A DNA stretch of 55,975 bases from Bacteroides sp. (GCA_019414665.1 DXLO01000016.1:1-55975); one strand, 5' to 3'. Positions 46,714 through 55,424 are shown, counted from the first letter of the stretch. The notes: generated by a model from the letters alone, not told the origin. Numbers and translations: made by a program.

Positions 46714-47142
46714 TTATTCGATGATTATAAGGTCTGTACCTTCAAGAATTGATTCTCCTTTACTTACTTTAATAGCAGTAACTTTACCGTCGCGGTCTGC
46801 CTTGATATCGTTCTCCATCTTCATGGCTTCCAATACAAGTAAGGTCTGTCCACGTTTCACGGTATCACCTTCTTTTACTTTGATTTCGAGAATAACTCCC
46901 GGCAGCGGTGACTTGATACCAGATTTGCTTCCTACACTTGCCGGACGAGTCACAGCAGCAGGAGGAGCAGCAGGAGTAGTAGATGCAGTACGTACTACCG
47001 GCTTAATTTTCGGTTTGTTCTGCTTTTCGAGTTCTACGGTATAAGGCGTGCCGTTTACTTCTACACGCACATTATTGTCTTCTATGTCACCCACGGTTAC
47101 TTTATACAAGTTTCCGTTAATTTTATATCTGTATTCTTTCAT
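46714..47142 (-). CDS. Biotin carboxyl carrier subunit of methylmalonyl-CoA decarboxylase
   Basis: A 142-residue protein. A small N-terminal domain (about 1-45) is followed by a Pro/Ala-rich flexible linker (about 50-75) and a biotinyl domain. The biotin-accepting Lys108 sits in the motif EAMKM, and a second hairpin GESILEGTDLIIIE closes the fold. It shuttles CO2 from MmdA to MmdB. MmdC is the usual name for the carrier subunit. Confidence 0.92.
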   Translation of the reverse strand: MKEYRYKINGNLYKVTVGDIEDNNVRVEVNGTPYTVELEKQNKPKIKPVVRTASTTPAAPPAAVTRPASVGSKSGIKSPLPGVILEIKVKEGDTVKRGQTLLVLEAMKMENDIKADRDGKVTAIKVSKGESILEGTDLIIIE

Positions 47143-47165
47143 GGTTTCTTATCATTTTAGGATGA

Positions 47166-48095
47166 TTATTTCTTATGTGGAGTTTCACGCAATGTATAAA
47201 TCTTCGAACTCCACGGAGAATAACTACGTTTCACACGACTGATAGTCAGAATGGTTTCTTCTACATCATGATCGGCTCCCTGTGCTTCATGCAGTGCCAT
47301 AGAGATAGCAGCAATCACTTCTCCCGGTGCTTCGCCTAATTTCTTTTCCTTAGCTTCTTGCTTATCGGTAATGTTGTGTGCGATCATTGCATTGCGCTTA
47401 CGCAACTTAATAGCCGCTTTACCAATCAGCTTAAAGCAGATGTAAAGCAATATTAGTCCCAGGAAAACAACACTCATAGCCGATATAGCCATACCGATAC
47501 CTACCGGGTCATGCTGTTCGAACTTATCCATCTTCGGATTGCTTTCTATCGTCTGGTTGTTCGTACTTGGAGTGACATATTTATCAGCACTCGCACCTTT
47601 CACTTCCCATTCGGCAGATGCATCCCCTACACGGGCGTACGATTGATTTGCAGCCAATATACCAGCCGGAACAACAACCTGATCAAGCAGCTTTTTACCA
47701 GAATCATATAATCCGATCCAATTGGCATTAGTTTTACTCAGTACAAAATTAGTATGGAAAGTACCCCGTCTAGGATTTCCGTCCGCCCAGAAAAGTGTAT
47801 GCTGGCGTGGCTTAATGCTTGTCAGCACATCTCCTTTCGGAATAAAATACGTAACAGTATCTCCGGGCTGACTGCTCACTTTCAGCAGGCATCCGGCCAA
47901 ATCGGCTGTACTATATGCCTTATTGAATATTTCAATCCAGCCGCTATGCACACCATAATCATCCTGAAAGTTGGTCTGATTGTCCACCAACACCTCATTG
48001 ATGACCAGCTTACTGTTCGATTTCTGTTCTGTACAAGAAGTAAAACCGATCAGCAACAGCAGGGAAAGAAATATTCCTATTCTGTTTTTTCTCAT
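47166..48095 (-). CDS. OadG-like gamma subunit fused to a lamin-tail-like lipoprotein domain
   Basis: A 309-residue protein. A signal peptide ends in FTSC (lipid Cys21). It is followed by a lamin-tail-like beta domain (about 28-160) with LVINEVLVDNQ, SGWIEIFNKA and NWIGLYDSGKKLLDQV. After a linker there is one membrane helix (about 199-224) and a charged tail (LRKRNAMIAHNITDKQEAKEKK) like small OadG/MmdD gamma subunits. These normally have about 80 residues and only stabilise the complex. The tail ends in RVKRSYSPWSSKIYTLRE. It lies between mmdA and the biotin carrier gene, so it belongs to the decarboxylase. A lipidated N-terminus plus a membrane helix is odd. Confidence 0.8.
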   Translation of the reverse strand: MRKNRIGIFLSLLLLIGFTSCTEQKSNSKLVINEVLVDNQTNFQDDYGVHSGWIEIFNKAYSTADLAGCLLKVSSQPGDTVTYFIPKGDVLTSIKPRQHTLFWADGNPRRGTFHTNFVLSKTNANWIGLYDSGKKLLDQVVVPAGILAANQSYARVGDASAEWEVKGASADKYVTPSTNNQTIESNPKMDKFEQHDPVGIGMAISAMSVVFLGLILLYICFKLIGKAAIKLRKRNAMIAHNITDKQEAKEKKLGEAPGEVIAAISMALHEAQGADHDVEETILTISRVKRSYSPWSSKIYTLRETPHKK

Positions 48096-48138
48096 AGATT
48101 TCTTAAGTTGAAAGTTAATAATCAGAATAACCCACGAA

Positions 48139-49692
48139 TTACAATGGAATATTTCCGTGTTTCTTAGCTGGATTTGTCAGCTTCTTAGTCTGTAACTGCT
48201 GCAAGGCACGAATGATACGGAAACGAGTATTACGCGGTTCAATCACATCGTCTATATAACCATATTTTGCAGCATTATACGGGTTGGCAAACAACTTGGT
48301 ATATTCAGCTTCTTTTTCAGCCATAAATGCCTTCGGATCGGCAGCTTCTTTAGCTTCTTTTGCATACAATACCTCTACAGCTCCAGCACCACCCATTACG
48401 GCAATTTCAGCAGTCGGCCATGCATAGTTCATATCTCCACGCAACTGCTTACAACTCATTACGATGTGTGAACCACCATACGACTTACGCAGTGTAACTG
48501 TCACTTTTGGAACAGTAGCTTCACCATATGCATAAAGCAGTTTAGCTCCGTGCAAGATAACAGCATTGTATTCCTGTCCTGTACCCGGTAGGAATCCCGG
48601 AACGTCTACCAATGAAACAATAGGAATATTGAAAGCATCACAGAAACGAACGAAACGTGCTCCCTTACGAGAAGCATTGCAGTCCAATACTCCGGCAAGG
48701 AACTTAGGCTGGTTGGCAACAATACCAACAGACTGTCCGTTGAAACGTGCAAAACCGACAATGATATTCTTTGCAAAGTCACGCTGAACTTCGAGGAACT
48801 CACCATTATCGACAATTGCTCCGATAACTTCATACATATCGTAAGCCTTATTCGGGCTGTCCGGAATAATTTCATTTAAAGAATCCTCCAGACGATCAAT
48901 CGGATCTGTACAGTCTACATAAGGCGGCTCTTCCAGATTGTTCTGAGGGATATAGCTCAATAACTTACGAATCAGTGCCAAGCCTTCTTCTTCTGTAGCA
49001 GCAGTAAAATGAGTTACACCCGAACGAGTAGAGTGCACACTTGCACCACCCAAATCTTCTTGAGAAACATCCTCTCCAGTAACAGTCTTTACAACTTTCG
49101 GACCTGTAAGGAACATATAGGAAGTACCTTCCATCATCAAAGTAAAGTCTGTCAGTGCAGGTGAATATACAGCACCTCCGGCACACGGACCAAAGATACC
49201 AGAAATCTGCGGAATCACACCAGAAGCCAAAATATTACGCTGGAAAATTTCAGCATATCCAGCCAGTGCATTGATACCTTCCTGAATACGTGCACCACCC
49301 GAGTCATTCAGTCCGATACAAGGAGCTCCCATCTTCATGGCCATATCCATTACCTTACAAATCTTCAGTGACATGGTTTCTGACAGAGAGCCGGCAGATA
49401 CGGTAAAGTCTTGTGCAAAGACATAAACCAATCTTCCTTCTATTGTTCCATATCCAGTAACTACACCATCGCCCAGATAATGCTTCTTATCCATTCCGAA
49501 GTTTGTACAACGATGTTTTACAAACATATCCATTTCTTCGAAACTTCCTTCATCAAGCAGCATAGCAATACGTTCACGTGCAGTATATTTCCCTTTAGCA
49601 TGTTGCTTTTCGATAGCTTTCTCACCACCGCCAAGACGCGCCTGGGCACGCAGTTCGATAAGCTCTTTTACTTTTTCAAGTTGGTTACTCAT
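48139..49692 (-). CDS. mmdA: Methylmalonyl-CoA decarboxylase alpha subunit (carboxyltransferase)
   Basis: A 517-residue cytoplasmic acyl-CoA carboxyltransferase. It has both crotonase-like halves: the N-terminal KGKYTARERIAMLLDEGSFEE with LNDSGGARIQEG, and the C-terminal FLPGTGQEYNAVILHGAKLLYAYGEATVPKVTV with RKSYGGSHIVMSCK. It moves the carboxyl group of methylmalonyl-CoA to the biotin carrier, giving propionyl-CoA. Propionyl-CoA carboxylase beta is the same fold. The linked Na+-pump subunits decide in favour of the decarboxylase. Confidence 0.92.
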   Translation of the reverse strand: MSNQLEKVKELIELRAQARLGGGEKAIEKQHAKGKYTARERIAMLLDEGSFEEMDMFVKHRCTNFGMDKKHYLGDGVVTGYGTIEGRLVYVFAQDFTVSAGSLSETMSLKICKVMDMAMKMGAPCIGLNDSGGARIQEGINALAGYAEIFQRNILASGVIPQISGIFGPCAGGAVYSPALTDFTLMMEGTSYMFLTGPKVVKTVTGEDVSQEDLGGASVHSTRSGVTHFTAATEEEGLALIRKLLSYIPQNNLEEPPYVDCTDPIDRLEDSLNEIIPDSPNKAYDMYEVIGAIVDNGEFLEVQRDFAKNIIVGFARFNGQSVGIVANQPKFLAGVLDCNASRKGARFVRFCDAFNIPIVSLVDVPGFLPGTGQEYNAVILHGAKLLYAYGEATVPKVTVTLRKSYGGSHIVMSCKQLRGDMNYAWPTAEIAVMGGAGAVEVLYAKEAKEAADPKAFMAEKEAEYTKLFANPYNAAKYGYIDDVIEPRNTRFRIIRALQQLQTKKLTNPAKKHGNIPL

Positions 49693-49878
49693 GGTACTAG
49701 AAATTTATGTATTAGTAAATGGCAAGATAAAATGGTTAACAACCGATTGTTTTAAAGCAACAAAGTGACGAAGAACTTCGTATACATCCGATGAACGTTT
49801 ACAAAATTCTCCGCCACTTCTCTATTCTGAATGACAACAAACGGCTAATGTCTTCACCATTTCATTCATTGCCCTTAA

Positions 49879-50283
49879 TTATTTTTCGCAAAGTTCGGTT
49901 AATACCCCCATAGTTGATTTCGGATGAAGGAAAGCAATATTCAGTCCTTCTGCACCTTTTCGAGGCGCTTTGTCGATCAAACGAATGCCGTTTGCATCAG
50001 CTTCAGCCAACGCATTTGCTACTCCGTCTTCTATTGCAAAAGCCACATGATGAACTCCCATGCCTCTGTTTTCAATAAATTTGGCAATTGTGCTATCAGG
50101 TCCCGTAGGCTCCAGCAGTTCAATTTTTGTTTCACCACATTTCAGGAAAGCAGTTTTTACTTTCTGATCTTCTACGGTTTCTATATTATAACATTTCAAT
50201 CCGAGTACATTTTCATAATAAGGAAGGGCTTCTTCGATACTTTTCACCGCAATGCCCAAATGTTCAATGTGAGAAATTTTCAT
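49879..50283 (-). CDS. mce: Methylmalonyl-CoA epimerase
   Basis: A 134-residue VOC-fold enzyme converting (R)- and (S)-methylmalonyl-CoA, the step before decarboxylation. The metal-ligand pattern fits: HIEHLGIAVKS near the start, IELLEP in the middle, VHHVAFAIED, and the final strand GVLTELCEK. It heads the operon with mmdA, gamma, carrier and mmdB. The mce-mmdA gap is 186 bases, long for an operon, and contains a short ACGAAG-AA-CTTCGT palindrome but no clear promoter. Confidence 0.92.
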   Translation of the reverse strand: MKISHIEHLGIAVKSIEEALPYYENVLGLKCYNIETVEDQKVKTAFLKCGETKIELLEPTGPDSTIAKFIENRGMGVHHVAFAIEDGVANALAEADANGIRLIDKAPRKGAEGLNIAFLHPKSTMGVLTELCEK

Positions 50284-50332
50284 AATTAAGTTGCTTTTAA
50301 TGGTATTAAAATCTAAAGTTGGTTTATATCAA

Positions 50333-50359
50333 CTGCACAAAGAAAACAAAAATGTGCAG
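50333..50359. promoter_or_regulatory. Inverted repeat upstream of mce
   Basis: CTGCACA (50333-50339) and TGTGCAG (50353-50359) flank a 13-base AT-rich spacer, 50 bases before the mce ATG. Read on the minus strand it overlaps a near -7 box CATTTTTG, so it could be an operator for the propionate operon. Confidence 0.4.
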
Positions 50360-50508
50360 AATAAAGAAATATTTCCCTATTTTATTTTCATCAACTAACG
50401 CTTTTTTTAGTTTATTTTTATTTTATACAAAGCGTAGTTGTCAGAAATATTTTTTCACGATAAAAATATTGGCTGATGCATGAATCGTTCCATTCTCCAA
50501 ACTGGATA

Positions 50509-51513
50509 TCAACGACTTAAAACATTATTTATCAGACATATTTCCTCATCACAGAACGACGTATTATCTAAAGACTTCAAATTATCGTCAATCTGTTTTA
50601 CCGAACTGGCACCAATTATGACAGAAGTAACCTTCTCATCTTTCAGCAACCATGCCAATGACATTTCGGCCAAAGTCTGCCCACGCCGTGCGGCTATTTC
50701 GTTCAAGTCCCTGATTTTACGAAGAACATCCTCCGTCAGAGCTTCTTTCTTAAGATGACCTCCCCGGGCAATACGTGAATCATCAGGAATACCATCCAGA
50801 TAACGCCCGGTCAATAATCCCTGCGCCAAAGGTGAAAAGGCAACAAACCCACTGCCATGTTCACTAGCCTGATCCAAGATGCCCTCCTCTTCCGGCTCAC
50901 GATTGAACAAATTATAACGCCCTTGATAAAGCAGACAAGGCACATGATTGTCGGCAAGATAACGATAAGCTATTTCCGCCGCCTCTTTAGGATACTTCGA
51001 TATGCCTACATAAAGAGCCTTACCCTGACGTACGATATCGACAAGTGCCTGCAAGGTTTCTTCAAGTGGAGTTTCCGGATCATAGCGATGACTATAAAAA
51101 ATATCTACATACTCCAGATTCATCCGTTTCAAACTCTGGTCAATACTAGCCATAAGATGCTTCCGTGAATTCCATATCCCATAAGGACCCTCCCACATAT
51201 CATGTCCAGCCTTCGTAGAAATAAAAAGTTCATCACGATAAGGAGCAAGAGATTTCTTCATGATTTGCCCGAACGTTTCCTCAGCCGACCCATAAGAAGG
51301 TCCATAATTATTAGCAAGATCGATATAAGTAATTCCCTTGTCAAAAGCATGATGAATTTTCTCTTTACTGCCTGACAGCGTATCCACATCTCCGAAGTTA
51401 TGCCAAAGTCCAAGAGAAATTTCAGGAAGCAGGATACCACTCTTACCAGCCCTGCGATATTTCATTCCACCGTGATAACGGTCGGGAGCCGCACTATAAA
51501 CAGGATCAATCAT
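50509..51513 (-). CDS. Aldo/keto reductase, YghZ/GAP-reductase-like
   Basis: A 334-residue TIM-barrel NADPH-dependent reductase. The catalytic tetrad is visible: Asp and Tyr in YIDLANNYG, Lys in FISTKAG and His in IFYSHRYDP. The cofactor tail is IIGASSVKQIDDN. The start DPVYSAAPDRYHGGMKYRRAGKSG and GPYGIWNSRKHL are shared with the E. coli YghZ group, which reduces L-glyceraldehyde 3-phosphate and methylglyoxal. It lies 18 bases downstream of the acyltransferase gene. Confidence 0.88.
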   Translation of the reverse strand: MIDPVYSAAPDRYHGGMKYRRAGKSGILLPEISLGLWHNFGDVDTLSGSKEKIHHAFDKGITYIDLANNYGPSYGSAEETFGQIMKKSLAPYRDELFISTKAGHDMWEGPYGIWNSRKHLMASIDQSLKRMNLEYVDIFYSHRYDPETPLEETLQALVDIVRQGKALYVGISKYPKEAAEIAYRYLADNHVPCLLYQGRYNLFNREPEEEGILDQASEHGSGFVAFSPLAQGLLTGRYLDGIPDDSRIARGGHLKKEALTEDVLRKIRDLNEIAARRGQTLAEMSLAWLLKDEKVTSVIIGASSVKQIDDNLKSLDNTSFCDEEICLINNVLSR

Positions 51514-51531
51514 AACATATATCTATATAAA

Positions 51532-52506
51532 TTACACATAAATACGAATAAGCAAGCGATTCAGCCAGTTCCACCGTACCTTGAACCAACGACGTGTACT
51601 CAACTGTTTACCTCCGAAACGTAAAATAAAATCCCGATAACTGAATTTCTTGAAAGGAAGTCCTGCTTCTATAAATTCAAAATGACTATATCCATGCTCT
51701 CTGGCATAAGTCATTGCCTCCCATACAGCAAGCACTCCCGGATAAAGCAACGGATAACTCTTGCGCATCCCAGCAGAAAACATCAGGTAAGCAGTATCAT
51801 CAGAAAACAAACAAACCGAACCACCAATAATCTTTTCTTTATAACGGACTATAAAGATTTTACCCATTCCAGCCGGAAAAGATTCTTCAGAGAAAAAAGC
51901 AAAAAGATGAAAATCAGGTAAATAACGATGAACTTTGGGAGAATAATATTTTTTCAGCATCATGAAGAAAGCCCTTATATCTTCCAGGCTGGAAGCAATT
52001 TCAATAGAAGCCCCATTTTTAAGTCCCCTGGCAATCTGGCGTTTACGGGAAGCACTCATCCATTTATCAAGCTGTTCGTGGTGTATCGAATTGCGAACAC
52101 GCAGCCACCGGACCGGAAAATACCCGTTCTGCCTGAAATAACGGTAGCCGAACAACGGTTCTTCTAAGTTTCGAAACTCCAACAGAAAAGATCCCTCCTT
52201 GTACAGAGTAGTAAAATACGTCAATAATTCATTGAAAATCTCTTCCCGTTTCCGTTCCGTATTAAAATACTCTCCTACACCGTAAACGTATGTTTTTTCA
52301 GTAAACCCCAGCAGACGAAAATTCCGCCGGGTAATACACAGCAGTTTACCTATCGGTTTATCCCCTTCGAAAGCAACCAAGAGCACAGGACGATACCCCG
52401 GGGTTTGTTCCAATATCCGGAACAAATCAGTAGAATGAAAGACATTGGTTCCCGGAAGTTCAGGAATGTCCTTTGCATGCTCATATGTAGTCAACCTGAT
52501 AGCCAT
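51532..52506 (-). CDS. FemAB/GNAT-like N-acyltransferase
   Basis: A 324-residue protein with tandem GNAT-like halves. The N-terminal half contains FHSTDLFRILEQTPGYRPVLLVAFEGDKPIGKLLCI. The C-terminal half (about 155-300) contains YKEKIIGGSVCLFSDDTAYLMFSAG, YPGVLAVWEAMTYAREHGYSHFEF and GLPFKKFSYRDFILRFGG. This is the plan of FemAB/BioF2-like acyltransferases acting on envelope or natural-product amines. The substrate is unknown. A -7 box lies 8 bases before the ATG, so the message may be nearly leaderless. Confidence 0.75.
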   Translation of the reverse strand: MAIRLTTYEHAKDIPELPGTNVFHSTDLFRILEQTPGYRPVLLVAFEGDKPIGKLLCITRRNFRLLGFTEKTYVYGVGEYFNTERKREEIFNELLTYFTTLYKEGSFLLEFRNLEEPLFGYRYFRQNGYFPVRWLRVRNSIHHEQLDKWMSASRKRQIARGLKNGASIEIASSLEDIRAFFMMLKKYYSPKVHRYLPDFHLFAFFSEESFPAGMGKIFIVRYKEKIIGGSVCLFSDDTAYLMFSAGMRKSYPLLYPGVLAVWEAMTYAREHGYSHFEFIEAGLPFKKFSYRDFILRFGGKQLSTRRWFKVRWNWLNRLLIRIYV

Positions 52507-52513
52507 TGTATCG

Positions 52514-52521
52514 CAAATTTA
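52514..52521 (-). promoter_or_regulatory. -7 box of the acyltransferase-aldo/keto reductase pair
   Basis: The minus strand reads TAAATTTG (TAnnTTTG). Only 7 bases lie between it and the ATG at 52506, predicting a leader of a few bases at most. There is no clear -33. Confidence 0.45.
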
Positions 52522-52529
52522 TGATTTTT

Positions 52530-52561
52530 TTTGAGCATTACGAGTTTAAAGGTTATATTTG
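52530..52561 (+). promoter_or_regulatory. Promoter of the nitroreductase-kdsC-maf operon
   Basis: TTTG (52530-52533) and TATATTTG (52554-52561) are exactly 20 bases apart, the best consensus Bacteroides promoter in the window. It is divergent from the acyltransferase promoter. Confidence 0.75.
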
Positions 52562-52583
52562 TCGTGTTAAAAACGAAGATTTT

Positions 52584-53120
52584 ATGAAGAGTTTCAGCGA
52601 ATTGATAAAACAACGGCGCAGTATGCGTAAGTTCACCGATGAAGAACTGACACAAGAAGAAGTGGTAACCCTGCTGAAGGCAGCCCTCATGTCGCCGTCT
52701 TCCAAACGAAGCAACTGCTGGCAGTTTATAGCAGTAGACGATAAAGAAACACTCGACAAGCTTTCACGCTGCAAGGAAATGGGATCATCTTTCCTGAAAG
52801 AAGCCTCTCTTGCCATCGTCGTACTGGCGGATCCGCTGGCAAGCGACGTATGGATAGAAGATGCGTCTATAGCCTCTCTGATGATTCAGCTACAAGCCGA
52901 AGATCTGGGACTGGGAAGCTGCTGGATACAAGTACGCGAACGATACACCGCTACCGGCATGTCATCGGACGAGTATGTGCACGGCATTCTCGGCATACCT
53001 CTTCAGTTACAGGTTTTGTCCATCGTAGCCATCGGCCACAAAGGTATGGAGCGTAAACCTTTCGACGAGTCACACCTGCAATGGGAAAAAGTACATATCA
53101 ATAAATACGGAGGAGAATAA
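52584..53120 (+). CDS. Nitroreductase-family protein
   Basis: A 178-residue flavoprotein-type fold. The FMN phosphate motif is LIKQRRSMRKFTDEEL near the start. It is followed by ALMSPSSKRSNCWQFIAVDD, the central AVQ-like region ASIASLMIQLQAEDLGLGSCWIQVRER and the ending AIGHKGMERKPF with K/R contacts. These FMN enzymes use NAD(P)H to reduce nitro, quinone or enone compounds. The longest frame begins at 52506, upstream of the promoter at 52530-52561. The ATG at 52584 restores the standard family start. Confidence 0.88.
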   Translation: MKSFSELIKQRRSMRKFTDEELTQEEVVTLLKAALMSPSSKRSNCWQFIAVDDKETLDKLSRCKEMGSSFLKEASLAIVVLADPLASDVWIEDASIASLMIQLQAEDLGLGSCWIQVRERYTATGMSSDEYVHGILGIPLQLQVLSIVAIGHKGMERKPFDESHLQWEKVHINKYGGE

Positions 53121-53122
53121 AC

Positions 53123-53455
53123 GTGGCAGCAAAAGCATCAAACCATAAAGATACATACCGTGCTACCGCAGTTTTTCTTGCATTGATGGGAATACTCTAT
53201 CTTGCCGACCGACTGATAGGTTTTTCTTCCCACGGTCTGTCCTGGGTTATGCAAAAAGACACCATGCTACTTTATGCAGCCGTTGCTTTCTTATGGTTCA
53301 AGGCAGACAAGTCGGTAGGCATCATTCTTGCCGGAATCTGGCTCATCCAAAACATCGGTCTGGTAACTACGCTGCTGGGACAAATGTCAGGCTACCTGCT
53401 TCCCGCTTCCCTACTGCTGATAGGAATACTGCTCTACTGGTTGTCATCACGATAA
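53123..53455 (+). CDS. Small integral membrane protein (GTG start)
   Basis: A 110-residue protein with about four hydrophobic helices (about 14-30, 42-58, 62-80, 85-107) and Lys/Arg-rich loops. The GTG start at 53123 is supported by a strong GGAGGAG ribosome site about 7 bases upstream. It also keeps the first helix intact, which the next internal Met would cut. I do not recognise a named family; it may be a conserved Bacteroidales membrane protein. It lies 2 bases after the nitroreductase gene. Confidence 0.75.
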   Translation: MAAKASNHKDTYRATAVFLALMGILYLADRLIGFSSHGLSWVMQKDTMLLYAAVAFLWFKADKSVGIILAGIWLIQNIGLVTTLLGQMSGYLLPASLLLIGILLYWLSSR

Positions 53456-53488
53456 AAAGTCCCGCAAACGAAAAAAATCATTTTCACC

Positions 53489-54304
53489 ATGAATATAAAA
53501 AACATTATCATGATAGGGGCCGGCAACGTAGCGACTCATCTTTCCATAGCTTTATCACAAGCCGGATATAATATCCGTCAGGTATTCAGCCGTACAGAAG
53601 CTTCCGCTTCCGAACTTGCCGCCAAACTGAAATGTCCCTATACTACAGATTTAAGCCAAATCACCCATGAGGGAGATTTATATATCGTTTCCGTGAAAGA
53701 CTCAGCACTGAACGACATACTTCCCAAGCTAGTACAACGTGCTCCCCAAGCCCTGTTTGTACACACAGCGGGCAGTGTTCCCATGAACGTATGGCAAGGA
53801 CTGGCAGAACGTTACGGTGTGCTCTACCCCATGCAGACATTCAGCAAACTGCGTCAGGTAGATTTTCGTGAAGTTACATTTTTTACCGAAGCACATACAG
53901 CTGCCGACCTGAAGCTTCTGAACGAAATCGCCCTCCATCTGGGAAGCAAAGTATATGAAGCATCATCCGAGCAACGGCGATACCTGCACATTGCAGCAGT
54001 ATTTGCCTGCAACTTTGCCAATCACATGTATGCCGTTGCCAGTCATCTGCTTTCAGCAAACGGTCTTCCCTTCGAAGCCATGCTTCCGCTGATTGACGAA
54101 ACAGCCCGGAAAGTACACGAACTGCCTCCCGTCAAAGCACAGACCGGACCGGCACAGCGATACGATGAAAATGTCATCAACCGCCATCTGGAAATGCTGA
54201 AAAGCGAACCGCATTTGGCAGAGATATACGAACAGATCAGTAAAAACATTCACGAATACGCTAGCAATAAAAAGAAACCTTATGATAAACTACGATCTTA
54301 CTAA
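53489..54304 (+). CDS. Rossmann-fold and DUF2520 domain protein
   Basis: A 271-residue predicted NAD(P)-dependent oxidoreductase. An N-terminal Rossmann domain opens with IIMIGAGNVATHLSIALSQAG and continues with VFSRTE and a strand YIVSVKDSAL. The C-terminal helical DUF2520 domain begins near residue 130 (YPMQTFSKLRQVDF...YLHIAAVFACNFANHMYAVA). The fold resembles F420:NADP and ketopantoate reductases; no substrate is known. Its end overlaps the kdsC start by 23 bases, so expression is tightly linked. Confidence 0.88.
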   Translation: MNIKNIIMIGAGNVATHLSIALSQAGYNIRQVFSRTEASASELAAKLKCPYTTDLSQITHEGDLYIVSVKDSALNDILPKLVQRAPQALFVHTAGSVPMNVWQGLAERYGVLYPMQTFSKLRQVDFREVTFFTEAHTAADLKLLNEIALHLGSKVYEASSEQRRYLHIAAVFACNFANHMYAVASHLLSANGLPFEAMLPLIDETARKVHELPPVKAQTGPAQRYDENVINRHLEMLKSEPHLAEIYEQISKNIHEYASNKKKPYDKLRSY

Positions 54305-54800
54305 AATACGTGCACTGATATTCGACGTAGACGGCGTGTTAAGTGCCGAAACCATTACCCTGCATCCTAACGGAGAACCGATGCGCTCGGTCAACATAAA
54401 AGACGGTTATGCCCTGCAACTCGCCGTAAAATGCGGACTACATGTTGCAATCATCACCGGAGGAAAGACAGAAGCTGTACGTAAACGTTACGAGGGCCTT
54501 GGCATAAAAGACATCTACATGGGAGCAGCCGTAAAGACCAAAGAATATGCCGAATTAATGGAGAAATACAATCTGAAGCCAGAGGAAGTACTCTATATGG
54601 GCGATGATATCCCCGACTACGAAGTTTTAAGTCTTGTAGGACTCCCCTGCTGCCCCGCCGATGCAGCTCCCGAGATAAAAGCCATCTGCACATATATCTC
54701 ACACCGCAACGGAGGCTACGGATGCGGACGTGATGTAGTAGAACAAGTTTTGCGTGCACAAGGCAAATGGATGTCACACGAAGAAGCCTTTGGCTGGTAA
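54282..54800 (+). CDS. kdsC: 3-deoxy-D-manno-octulosonate 8-phosphate phosphatase KdsC
   Basis: A 172-residue HAD phosphatase, C0 type. The nucleophile motif is LIFDVDGVLS, then the KdsC-specific FxxxDGYALQL-like segment IKDGYALQLAVKCG, the Thr/Ser motif IITGGKTEAV, Lys in GAAVKTKEYAE, and the metal motif YMGDDIPDYEVL. The tail SHRNGGYGCGRDVVEQVL is typical of KdsC rather than of sugar-1-P phosphatases. It acts in Kdo synthesis for LPS lipid A core. It sits between DUF2520 and maf genes. Confidence 0.93.
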   Translation: MINYDLTKIRALIFDVDGVLSAETITLHPNGEPMRSVNIKDGYALQLAVKCGLHVAIITGGKTEAVRKRYEGLGIKDIYMGAAVKTKEYAELMEKYNLKPEEVLYMGDDIPDYEVLSLVGLPCCPADAAPEIKAICTYISHRNGGYGCGRDVVEQVLRAQGKWMSHEEAFGW

Positions 54801-54817
54801 TATAAAAACAAACAATT

Positions 54818-55399
54818 ATGCTCGAAAACCTGAAAAAATATAAGATAAAGCTGGCTTCCAACTCCCCACGTCGCCGGGAACTGTTATCCGGACTGGGAAT
54901 AGATTATGAAGTAAAGCTTCTGCCCGGTATTGACGAAACCTACCCCGACACACTGAAAGGTGAAGAAATTCCCATCTACATTGCCCGCGAAAAGGCAGAC
55001 GCCTATCGTCCGTCCATGCAGGCAGACGAACTTATTATCACTGCCGATACCATAGTCTACATAGATGGAGAAGTCTTAGGAAAGCCTAAAGATGAAGAAG
55101 AGGCTTGCCAAATGCTACATAAACTATCGGGACGCTCTCACCAAGTCATAACCGGAGTATGCCTTACGACTACCGAATTCCAAAAATCCTTTGCCTCAGT
55201 TACAGAAGTAACCTTCGACCAGTTAAGTGAAGAAGATATCCGTTTCTATGTAGAACATTACAGACCGATGGACAAAGCAGGTTCATATGGTGTACAAGAA
55301 TGGATCGGCTTCATCGGAGTAACCGGTCTGAGAGGTTCCTATTTCAATGTAATGGGGCTTCCGGTACAACGATTGTATCAGGAGTTAAGGAAATTATAA
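54818..55399 (+). CDS. maf: Maf-like nucleoside triphosphate pyrophosphatase
   Basis: A 193-residue cytoplasmic protein. The substrate-binding N-terminal motif is LASNSPRRRELLSGLG. It has the metal/catalytic residues in DETYPD, the segment TADTIVYIDGEVLGKPKD and the ending YGVQEWIGFIGVTGLRGSYFNVMGLP. Maf enzymes hydrolyse dTTP, UTP or modified nucleotides, preventing misincorporation; overexpression of Bacillus Maf inhibits septation. It lies 17 bases after kdsC. Confidence 0.92.
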   Translation: MLENLKKYKIKLASNSPRRRELLSGLGIDYEVKLLPGIDETYPDTLKGEEIPIYIAREKADAYRPSMQADELIITADTIVYIDGEVLGKPKDEEEACQMLHKLSGRSHQVITGVCLTTTEFQKSFASVTEVTFDQLSEEDIRFYVEHYRPMDKAGSYGVQEWIGFIGVTGLRGSYFNVMGLPVQRLYQELRKL

Positions 55400-55424
55400 A
55401 CCATCGATTCCACGTCCGTAGCCA

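Noticed and set aside
49822..49869. 15-codon minus-strand frame in the mce-mmdA gap, beginning MNEMVKTLAV
   Set aside because: Too short, no strong ribosome site, and nothing to separate it from chance. It could at most be a leader peptide.
48139..50283. Propionyl-CoA carboxylase operon
   Set aside because: No biotin carboxylase subunit is present, while a Na+-pump beta subunit and gamma-like subunit are, so decarboxylation is favoured.
50446..50470. AT-only hairpin AATATTTTT/AAAAATATT downstream of the aldo/keto reductase gene
   Set aside because: Very weak stem and no T run in the direction of transcription, so it is not called a terminator.
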